Of a stretch of 25,698 nucleotides of DNA, positions 1 through 8,847 are shown piece after piece. Origin of the DNA: Dissophora ornata (Eukaryota; Mortierellomycota; Mortierellomycetes; Mortierellales; Mortierellaceae); assembly GCA_025201705.1 (NCBI GenBank), contig MU617043.1, positions 1 through 25,698 on the forward strand. The letters are read 5' to 3'. Below the pieces are notes generated by a model. The model saw only the letters and a list, made by a program, of their open reading frames with translations. It was not told the DNA's origin and made no database searches. Every line of letters starts with the position of its first letter. Within the stretch, counting starts at the first letter, position 1. The translations under genes and the position numbers were made by a program.

Positions 1-924
1 TTTGTTTCTGTCATTACCCAGAACGCAGAAAGAGACATCAAAAAAACAAAACCTTGAGCAACCCAGCCGCCGCTCTCTTGTCAGCTGCCAACCTCAGCTC
101 CCTTTCAGCCAACGCTGTCGACAGCCTGACCCAACACCGTCAAGGCGTGACCCTGTACCTGAACGAGCGACTCGCCAGTCTCGCCACATTGCACAAGGAC
201 CAGTACGAGACCAGGATAGCCCGTGAGATGGAGAAGCGTGAGAGCTCGCTCTTTAAAACCTTGGCCAAGCCTGGCAAACCCGGCGTGCTGAATAGTACAA
301 CTCTCAGCAGTAGTAGTAGCAGCAGCAGCAACAATGGAATGGGACCTGGAGGAGTGTTGTCGCAGCGTAGAAATGAAAGCGGCATAGGTACCTCACCACC
401 ATCGTCCTATGGCTCGGCTGCCACCACAGGAGTTTCGTCCGCACAGTACTATCATCAACAACACCAACAACCAGGAGGGTCAGGATTCGTGGACGAGGAG
501 CAGGATTTTGAAAAGAGTCTGAGCGCAGAGCAGAGGCAGATGCTTCAGATGGAGAACGAGAATATTGTTCAGAAGCTTGAGACTGAGCTGAAACAAGTCA
601 GGTATTTTTTTTTTTTAAAAAAAAAAGAACGGGTTCCTCTCTCTCCCCAATGCTTGATGTTTTGTGGACACCTAATTTTTTTTCCCCCCATCTTCTTTTT
701 TTCTCCGTTTTGCAGGCAACTAGAGTCGTCCATGATGGAACTCTCGTCGCTCCACTCAACAATCCAGGAACATCTCGAGGCCCAGACGCTTCAGACGGAC
801 CGCCTACACGAAGAGGCTCTGACCGCGATCAATAACATCGATGCTGGAAACGACCAGCTTATCAAGGCAGGAAAGCACAATAAGACGACCCGCAAGTGGA
901 TTCTCTTTTTCTTAATCCTGGCCA

Positions 925-973
<49 letters not shown>

Positions 974-1072
974 TCCGTTGTTATTCCCAGCTTTGTAACT
1001 GACAATGACTACTGTATTTTCTTATTCTGCATGAATAGCTTTGTGCTGCTCTTCCTCGACTGGTACGATTAA
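1..1072 (+). CDS. UFE1: Syntaxin-18/Ufe1-type ER t-SNARE, 5' end missing
   Basis: Exons are 1-601 (open to the window edge), 716-925 and 1039-1072. Introns 602-715 and 926-1038 are both GT..AG and phase-compatible. The segment at about 99-250 resembles the N-terminal helical region of syntaxin 18. A Ser/Gln/Gly-rich linker follows. The SNARE helix begins near the MLQMENENIVQKLETEL stretch, crosses the first intron, and leads into the tail anchor WILFFLILASFVLLFLDWYD, which spans the second intron. The final FLDWYD is characteristic of the syntaxin-18/Ufe1 family. Family knowledge: this Qa-SNARE sits on the ER and receives COPI vesicles from the Golgi. There is no ATG in the visible frame (the codon at 54 is TTG), so at least one exon lies upstream. 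An acceptor AG at 20-21 or 27-28 could begin the visible exon. Both introns carry long homopolymers directly after the donor. Confidence 0.88.
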
Positions 1073-1119
1073 ACAAACAGCAGACACCAGATAAAACAAG
1101 ACTTTCGCACTACACTCTG

Positions 1120-1125
1120 AATAAA
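1120..1125 (+). terminator. Putative polyadenylation signal AATAAA of the Ufe1 gene
   Basis: An exact AATAAA lies 47 bases after the TAA stop of the Ufe1-like gene, in the 204-bp gap between it and the convergent SUN gene. It is position-based inference. Confidence 0.5.
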
Positions 1126-1276
1126 AAACAGCGAGCATGCCATCATTCCTAGCCCAAAAGATGGTGTCTATATATTTCAGTGATAAAATTACAAGAGAAC
1201 GACAGGTCTACGGCAGTTGAGGTATATATAGTACATATAGCATTGTAAGTGGAGGCAAATAAGGCTGTGAACGTGT

Positions 1277-4200
1277 CTACTCCGTTGGCTCGTATCCATG
1301 AACACGCACACGGTACACACAGGTGTAGTTGGGATGTCCCCAGTTGGACTTGAACCTCAGTGCAACTCCCATAGAGGGCACAGTCTGTTTTGACAATGGG
1401 ATCGAGAACGTCTGTCTCGTCTTCTTATCCGCACTGGCATCATACTGAACAGTTGTCAGCAATGTCGCTCCATGCCACGGAATACCCTCGCGCCACCAAG
1501 TATTTGGCTTGGCATTCGAATCAACTGGCTTTGATTGCTCCTCTTTTGCCTCTTGTTCGCTCGAGCCGGGTCCTGTCTGTGAAGTGCTCTCTGAATGTGC
1601 TGGCTGCTCCGATCTCGGTGCTCTGTCCTCATCTCCCCTCAGTCCCCAAATCTCAACCTCCCTGGGCGCGCTATTCATATCCAACACAACGCTCGGATCC
1701 GCATGCTCAATCGTCACCTCCGATACTATAATCCGTCTCGCCAGACGGATTCCCAGCTGCCCATCTTGGCCATCCATAGCCCAGCACTCTCCCGAATGCA
1801 TATCGGGCTGAATTGCCTTATCGGCGGACTTCTCTCTTCGAGGCGACGGCACAATGTATTGTAGGCCAATTCGGCCCCAGAACGTCGGATTGACTACATG
1901 GTGGTAGCTTGGTGAGGTCAGGCGAGGGATGATCCGACCACCTGCCGAAAACAGCGCGTAATCAGGCTTTGCCATCGCGTCTGCAGAGTACTTTTCCAGT
2001 GCCTCGTCAATCAACCCCAAAATCAGATCCTGCTCAACCTCGGTCAGCTCCCGTCCGGCGACATTGTTGTTACTTTTGTAGCCAGACCGACCAGGCGCGG
2101 TTCTGCCCTGAAGCTTTCCCTGCTTTTCCAGCAGCGCCATGACGTTCCTCTCCAATCCTTGCCAGATCGCATTAGCCTCTGTCCTGACAAGACTTAGGAA
2201 CACGCTCCTGGACACCTTGGACATACGGCCCTCAACAAAATCTGACATCGCGCGCTCATTCTCTCTCAAAAAGTCATCCCAGCTGACAATACCCTTTCCA
2301 TTCTTGCTTCCTTTCGTCTTGGATGATCCCCAACCCCATCCTCCTGGTTGCAATACCTCGTCTTGCTCCTCTGGATCCAAACCCAGCTTCTCGAATTTCT
2401 CCTTAATTGACGTCTCCATCTGCTCGGGCGTCAAGAAAAGGCCTCTAGCTGTCTCCCAAAAATCTCCTGGGATCGACAGTTTTCCTGTCTTTGGGTCCCT
2501 GGAAACCACAAGGTGCCTGGGAATCTCATCTCGGATCAGCTCCAGAACAGTCTGCTCAATCCATCGACCATCCTTGACATACTCTCTGAGCGAGTGAACC
2601 TCATTCGAAACTCTGTTCAGTTTATGTTCCACGCCAGAGATCCAGACTGACATGCCGTCCATTTTGATCTGAAGTTCCTTGCTCAGCTCCTCGTCAGCAT
2701 GCCCCAAATCTACAAGGACCTTTTGGATCCACTCGATTCTGGACTCGAGCTCCTCTAATGACTGAATATCGGCTGTCGGGATCTGGATCTTGTTTGTGTC
2801 CTTCTTCGACTTTTTGCTACCGGTGCCAGAGGGGATCCAGTGGCTCATGGTGGGAAGTTGCGGAATCCACTTGGTTAGCCAGCCGGCGCTTCTAGAGCCA
2901 TCGCCTCGATATTGACTGTTGTTAGCAGATGATCCCCATCCCAGCTTGTCCCATGTGTTAGAGATGATGCCCTTAAAGAACACATTTTGGTTGGGATTCC
3001 GGACTGCAACCGTGGCATTTTCGCAATTGCCATCCTTCCACTGGACGTCTGATGATCCATCGTATCCAAGGATATACCGCCCTCCAACTGCAAAGCAGAG
3101 CACGGCGACTCCGATGAGCGTTCCAGGACTTAAAAGGCCAGATGCAACTCCAGCGTGGACCCAAGACTGTGCATTGATCCAGTTAGCAACTGAAGAAGGG
3201 GCCGTTGTACTGTGAACCACTTGAGGACTCAGAGTACGGCGCAGGGTTGGAGTAGCAGTTCGGTGGAGGGTTGGCGGTGTCTTTGTTCGAAGAAGCACCG
3301 GAGGGGTTGCTGTGCGACGCAAGGCAGGGGGTGTTGTAGGACGATGAAGTGCTGGGGGTGTTGTAGTGCGGTGCAGAGCTGGGGGTGTCGTATTTCGGTG
3401 TAGAGCTGGCGGAGTCGAAGGGCGGTGCAGACTCAGAGGGGTCGGCGTACGGTGCAGGACTGGTGGGGTCGCAGTGCGACGAAGAGTAGGGGGCGTCACC
3501 GTCCGATTCAATGCAGGCGCAACACTGGCCTCGTTCAATCTTGACTTGATAGAGCGAAGCTGAGCTCTAGGGGACCCTCTGCGCGCCCGAGCACTACTAA
3601 GCACTCTATCGAAATCACTTTCCGAGAGGTCCTCCTCTTCTTCCAGAAAATCAGTGTTTTGTTGCTTTTGTGGAGTGCCCCATCCATAATCATCGCGCTG
3701 TTTCCTCAGAAAGTTCGTCAACTGCTTGATAAAGCCTAGCTGCTTCCGCTCCCGCTTCCGCTCTTCAGCTTCCCACTCCATCTGCTTGGCCCTAGCCTCT
3801 TCGTCCACATAAACCTCGGTCGCATCGTCATCATCAATGTCGGGGTCTTCATAGACATTGCCACGTAGACGTTCATCAGGGTGACCATGGTATTCTTGAG
3901 TGCCAACATCCAACGAGCCATTTTCACTACCATCGCTCTCATAGTCAGCGTGACCTTCTGGGTACCCATGGAGAGATGGATAGTGTGACTTGGAGAGTCT
4001 ATCGTCACTGTGCGGGGAAGGCGGTGCTTTCGTTGCATCGTGTCCCATGTCATCCTCATCAAACCCCTCTAGACTGTCGACATCGTCGTCGTCGTCCTGC
4101 GCATCCAAATAGCTTTCCGCACCTTGAGCAGTAACAGCAGGCAGAGAAAAAGAAGGTCGTGGGTGAGCTGCGCGGCCCACATGATCGAACTTCTTCAATA

Positions 4201-5020
4201 GGGGCAAAGCAGTATCATGGGGTCAAGGAAGTTCTATCAATACTGCTTTCTCTTTCGCTTTACCTCGCGGGGTCTCGAAAAGATTGCTGTTGTAAGCTTC
4301 TCTCCCTCCTTCGTAACTGTGTTTGTCATCGACGTATCTTGAGGCTTCTTCACCTCGATGCAAATGTCGATTTGGAGATTCCAATAAATAAGGGGACACG
4401 GTTGGCATATGATTGCTGTAATTATTGTTGATATTAGCATGGACAATTCCGTTGCCGTTGGAGCTTGCATTAGGATAGAACCCAGGAAGGTTATTCGTAG
4501 TTTTAGAACGCCGGGGTGTCTTGGGACCTTCAACAGTCGCGCCCACGACTCTTGGAAGAAGCAGGTGGTCGACAGAAGTGGTCAAACGGGGCGTTCCGGG
4601 TGCAGACCGACGCCGGGACTAAAAAAAGAAAAAAAAAGGATACCGAGCGACATGCAGACGACATTAATATTTTTTTTGCCCATGTCCTACTGGTATGTAC
4701 TTTTCTGAACAACCCCACAAACAAGACCCCCTCGTTTGATTGTCTACTGGAATGGATCAACGATGGCTTTGTTTTCTGCAGCACATCCATCATCGTTGTT
4801 TTGACGCGTTGTGGCCAATCAATTTAGAAAATAAAAATATACATGAAAAGCAACCGTTGTCTGTCAAAGAATCAACGCGGAGAGGGTGAGGGTGAGGGTG
4901 AGGGTGAGGAGGAGTGCCTACCGGAGAGAGAAGGGGGTCGCTCCTGCTCCCGTCGTGATAGTCGTGGTATGGACCCTTGATCGGGGTCATTGGCGACATG
5001 TGTTTTAGCATGGTGGCCAT
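1277..5020 (-). CDS. SUN-domain inner nuclear membrane protein (Sad1/UNC-84 family)
   Basis: Exons (minus strand) are 5020-4922, 4618-4264 and 4167-1277, giving 1114 aa. Introns are 4921-4619 (donor GTAGGC, acceptor after a T-rich tract) and 4263-4168. The long third-exon frame has no ATG at its 5' end, so the upstream exons are needed. The phase fit (0, then 1) supports the joins. The N-terminus is nucleoplasmic in this family and carries TPR/SPxR motifs and acidic runs. Eleven Thr-Pro nonapeptide units occupy about residues 373-470. One membrane segment follows at about 500-520 (GTLIGVAVLCFAVGG), then a lumenal coiled coil (about 620-690) and a C-terminal SUN domain (about 895-1112) with GECWAMDGQDG, LGIRLARRIIVSEVTIEH and YTCVYRVRVHGYEP. 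Family role: SUN proteins bind KASH proteins across the perinuclear space and tether spindle pole bodies or chromosomes. The acceptor at 4168 has a weak pyrimidine tract and is the least certain junction. Confidence 0.88.
3212..3505 (-). repeat. Eleven tandem Thr-Pro nonapeptide repeats in the SUN gene
   Basis: The coding repeat reads about RTxTPPxLH. Ten units of 27 nt plus one of 24 nt account exactly for the 294 bases. Representative units are RPSTPPALH, RNTTPPALH and RTTTPPALH. It lies about 30 residues before the membrane segment, on the nucleoplasmic side. Confidence 0.9.
4884..4904 (+). repeat. (GGGTGA)n microsatellite with G-quadruplex potential in SUN intron 1
   Basis: Four GGG runs at 4884, 4890, 4896 and 4902 are separated by TGA loops. 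They lie 17 bases from the first-intron donor of the SUN gene, on the template strand for its transcription. Confidence 0.8.
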
Positions 5021-5303
5021 CCAGGCAGAGTCAGAAATACGCGTAAAAATAGATAGACAATGGTGGCGATGTCTGACAGCGAGTCGGGGTATAGTGTACG
5101 ATGTGCAATTTGATGGAAAGGTAAAAGAGAAGGAGGCGAGGAAGGGTGTCTGCTCTCTGCGTTGCTCTGTGCTGCTCTCGTCCGTGCCGACCCAAATCTC
5201 CTGACGCGACTGCGAATCAGAAATTTTCTTCGCGCGCCGGTCCCCCTCACCTTTACTTTCTCTGCCTCAATCAACCTCACCATCGCCATCCATAACACAC
5301 ACC
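5021..5303 (+). promoter_or_regulatory. Shared divergent promoter of the SUN and Cmr1-like genes
   Basis: The two start codons lie head to head with only 283 bp between them, so core promoters and 5' UTRs of both genes must be here. An ACGCGT hexamer (MluI cell-cycle box sequence) is at 5039-5044, a related GACGCGA at 5202-5208, and a CTTCGCGCG element at about 5228-5236. No clear TATA box was seen. Element identities are pattern matches only. Confidence 0.6.
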
Positions 5304-7503
5304 ATGAAGACCAGAAACCGCACCGCCAACAGCGGCGAGGACAGTGACAAGGATGTCGGCTACCGCTCTCCTACCCCCGACAACGAGGAGGACCCGTCCT
5401 CCGACATGAACAACGACGGCCTCACCGAATAGTAAGGGGAAAAAAGATTTTTTTTGGTGGCGTAGCATGCCAAAAGCTTATGGCGCTGGAGCAAGAAGCC
5501 TGATCAGACCATGGTGCCTCGGCTCCCATTGCTCGGAATGATTTAGTGAGAGACAGCGTCTCGAAAATATCAGGAGAAACCAGAAGGCCATGGAAATGTT
5601 CAACCTCCCACAAGCTGTCTCTGCTGTGGCGGCCTCGTCTCGTTCACATGCCGATCGAAATAAACGATCTGCCCCTACACATGGAGTCAAGCGGGAGAAG
5701 AAGGCCAAGGTGACCGAGAACCTGCCTAGGAGGTCATCCAACCGCTTGGCAAAGATCGAGGTAATAATGATAAAGCGCTGACAATCAACTACATCGCACT
5801 ACCAGGGGTGCATGTGTGCACCACTTGTCTGCATGAGACATTGTCATGTATTAAGAAGCAAACAACTGTTCTTTCTTATGAAAAAAATTAGCCGGATGGT
5901 CCAGCAGCAGCCAAGAAACTTGAAGAGTACAAGGAGTCAGCCAGCTCCATGCACTATCTGAAGAGTGCGCGTCGCGCCGGAATCTTGTCACTATCGGATG
6001 TAAGCACTGGACATGGAGATGGGGCAAAATTCGCAAAGCTCATGGAGGAAATGGCGACATACGTTCCCGAAAAGGCGAGGGTGAAAGATCTGGAGGATGA
6101 GAGTGATGGAGAGGACGGACCAGCGGTGGTCAAAAAGGAGGAGGCGGCGGATGAAAGCAACAAGGACGTCAAGAAGGAAGAGAAAGACAGCGATAAGGCT
6201 GTCAAGAAAGAAGATGAGGAAGGAGAGGACTCGAAGACTGGTATCAAAAAGTATTTCAAGCCAGCCAGGCGTGGCGCTGCCGCTGCCGCTGCCGCTGCCG
6301 CTGCGGATACTGCCAAGGCTAGTCATCCGACAACCTTTTCGTCTGTTAAATCAAGCAAGGAGCCTTCGTTGAGAAGAAAGGTTCAGGCACTAAAGATCAA
6401 AGGACCCTGGCCTACTCTCAAGGTCTGCCAGGGCCGCATTTATTGCATGGCAATCCATGCGAACAAGGACAAGGTTCTGGTCTGTGGAGGCGATGTCGAC
6501 GGCAACCTAGGGTTCTGGGATCTGGACGAATCACTTGCAGAGGACCATGAACCAGATTACGATGAAGAACCCAACATTTACTCGTACAAAGCCCACACTC
6601 GTACTCTGTCTAGCATGCAATATTCCCCCACGGATACCACCAAGCTCTTTACGACGTCATACGATGGATCTGTTCGCTACTTGGACTTGGTGAAGCAAAA
6701 GTTTATGGAATCGTATGTGGTCTCCAATGATGTATCAGATCACCTAGGATCAGTTTCAATCGACTCGACAGGGAACCAGCTGTGGTTTGCAGACAACGAT
6801 GGTGCGGTCACTCTCAAGGACGTGCGCACGCCAAAGGACGAGATGGTGTATCGCAAGGTGCTTCACGAAAAGAAAGTTGGTTGCGTGAACGTAAATCCGA
6901 AATACAGCCACTTGATTGCTACGTCGTCTTTGGATAGGACCATGAAGATCTGGGATATCAGGACCTTTGGCAAGTACAAGGAAGACGAGCCCATTCCAGA
7001 ACTCGCCGAGTTCCCGCATAGGCTGAGCGTCACTAGCGCAATGTGGAGTCCAGATGGTAAACTAGAAACCGCGATTCTTTGAATGATTGTATTGCCGTTT
7101 GCTCGGGTTCTTTTTTTTTAAGCGCTGAATATTCAATCGCACCATTTTAGGAATGAGTATTGCAAGCACATCGTATGACGACAACGTCCGCGTTTTCAAC
7201 AATTTCAACCCGGCGTTGCCAGATATCAAAGAAATTCCTGAGCCGGTTCGGATCCACCACAACAACCAAAGCGGACGATGGGTGACAATGCTCCGAGCCG
7301 TGTGGTCGCATCAGTTCAACTGGTTCTGCATAGGAAACATGAACAAGTCTGTCGATATTTACTCGAGAGGCACAGGTGATTTGATGGCAAACTTGAGGGA
7401 TGCGCAGGTGCTGACTACTGTTCCTGCAGTGAACACTTGGCACCCGAATCGCGTACTGCTCGCGAGCGGTATGGCGAATGGCAAGATGGTTGTCTGGCGG
7501 TAG
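5304..7503 (+). CDS. CMR1: Cmr1/WDR76-type WD40 DNA-damage-binding protein
   Basis: Exons are 5304-5431, 5547-5760, 5892-7056 and 7151-7503, giving 619 aa. All introns are GT..AG and phases close. The junction of exons 1 and 2 creates the conserved Cmr1 segment YERQRLENIRRNQ (from residue 43). A Lys/Glu-rich linker holds three VKKE motifs (about 194-222), a GIKKYF motif and a run of about ten Ala encoded by GCN repeats. The WD40 domain runs from about 288 to the end. It contains LIATSSLDRTMKIWDIR (about 455-471) and ends with WSPDG, STSYDD and MANGKMVVWR. Family knowledge: yeast Cmr1 and human WDR76 bind chromatin, accumulate in nuclear foci after genotoxic stress, and link to proteostasis and CRL4 ubiquitin ligases. 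Exon 1 encodes only 42 codons, but its ATG and phase fit well. Confidence 0.9.
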
Positions 7504-7740
7504 AAAAGTAGAGAAGATGTACCGATATGTTTTGATTAAAGAAGCGACAGCAGAATTTGCCCCGCTTGCACTATTAATATGCGGATCTGAAAACAAAAAT
7601 TTCGGAAGTGGGCGTAAAAAGTGACACTTGGGATTGAGATATCTGGCTGGTCTACAGATGCGCTGGAAGGAATCACTCTTTCCCTCGGTAAATCGAGAAA
7701 GGCGTTGAGCGATTCTAGATGGCAGACAGAGAGAGCCGTA

Positions 7741-7765
7741 TACATGTTATACGTATTAACATGTA
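7741..7765. repeat. 25-bp inverted repeat
   Basis: Arms TACATGTTA (7741-7749) and TAACATGTA (7757-7765) are perfect reverse complements around a TACGTAT spacer, whose junction ATACGTAT is itself palindromic. It could be a dimeric binding site or a hairpin downstream of CMR1. Confidence 0.7.
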
Positions 7766-8156
7766 ATTGCTTTTCCGTATAGCGATGACCCAGACAGACT
7801 GTGGCGTTGTGGGAGTGACTTCTATGGACGAGGTGGAGAGTGTTGAAATCGACCGGTTCGCGATTTGTTGAGAGCAATGGGAAGAAGAAACAAAAGAGAG
7901 AGATGCTAAAAAAAGGCGGAACTTGTTTCCAGTCGATGATTGGGCTTGTGGCGGTTGGTCGTGTGGGGTGCAATCATCAAAAGCAGGATAGTGTTGTCCG
8001 AGGGGTATGTCTCGAGTTGTTTACAACTGTGCATTGCAGTATTTCAAAGCGTTAGTGTCCTCCATATCCAGATCGCGGCGACGGATGAAGCATTTATAGC
8101 TGTATAATATAATCTGGCACCACTGGGGCATAGAGCATGCGGGCGGCAACCCAACG

Positions 8157-8180
8157 AAGGAACATTCCAAGGAACATTAC
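8157..8180. promoter_or_regulatory. Tandem 12-bp repeat with heat-shock-element-like core
   Basis: AAGGAACATTCC is followed immediately by AAGGAACATTAC. GAA and inverted TTC triplets are in the arrangement GAAnnTTC, but the third triplet is out of canonical spacing. It lies about 670 bp upstream of the transporter ATG. Confidence 0.4.
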
Positions 8181-8847
8181 AGGATATATTTTTCATTTCG
8201 CGGGCAGTATTGGGTTCAGGTTGCACAATTCGCACGCCGAAGCCGGGTCGTGTGCGAAGAGAGCAGCAATCGAGAGAGAGAGAGGAAAGCTCTGTCCTGT
8301 CCTGGGCGCAGCAAATGCATCTCCCACCCGGCCCTGTCGAGCCCCACCCAGCCCCGCCCAGCATCAAGAACACGGCACGAACGCGGCAGGATCAGCTCGA
8401 CTGGCACTCACCCGCCAGGGATCGCTGTTTCCGCCATCCCTACATTCCATTCCATTCTCTCATTCCCTGCAGTCGGCCCGCTGCACCAGTTTTATTAATT
8501 ATTTTTGTACGTCCCATGGACGCACCACGCGAGTGATTTTTGTGATCTACCACCACAGCCCTGCTATTGAATGTCCCCCTGCCCGCTGCGATCTCGTCGA
8601 CCCATCTGGCCCGCTGGAATATCCACCGCCCGGGCTGCCTCTCGCCGCCCTTTCTTTCTTCCTATCTCGCCATTTCCCCTCTTCTTGGCTTTTTCAGAAC
8701 AAAGTGCTACGATCTACCCACTTCCTCTCTTCAGTCTCTGCCCTTCGTACCAAGTCCTCCTTTCACTCTCCTTGAGCCGCACACTTACTCTCAAGACCGC
8801 GACATCGTTTCTCCTGTTCTATATACACTCCACATATCTACATCAGA

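Larger units (their letters stand above)
7504..8847. other. Gene-free interval between CMR1 and the sugar transporter
   Basis: No protein-coding gene or tRNA could be supported. The left part should hold the CMR1 3' UTR. The segment 8440-8847 is strongly C/T-rich on the transporter's coding strand, as expected of a fungal promoter/5' UTR. Embedded elements are a 25-bp inverted repeat at 7741-7765 and a tandem 12-bp repeat at 8157-8180. A 212-codon open frame at 8137-8775 has the composition of translated C/T-rich DNA and was not accepted. Confidence 0.6.

Noticed and set aside
4205..4207. Start of the SUN frame at 4207
   Set aside because: The codon is TTG. The preceding exons at 4922-5020 and 4264-4618 supply a real ATG and N-terminal sequence in the correct phase.
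7536..7973. 145-codon minus-strand frame in the CMR1 3' region
   Set aside because: It has a TTG start and no recognisable motif, and probably reflects chance openness over UTR sequence.
8137..8775. 212-codon plus-strand open frame upstream of the sugar transporter
   Set aside because: No domain, and Ser/Pro/His-rich composition typical of translated C/T-rich promoter DNA. Three overlapping frames in the same stretch are also open.
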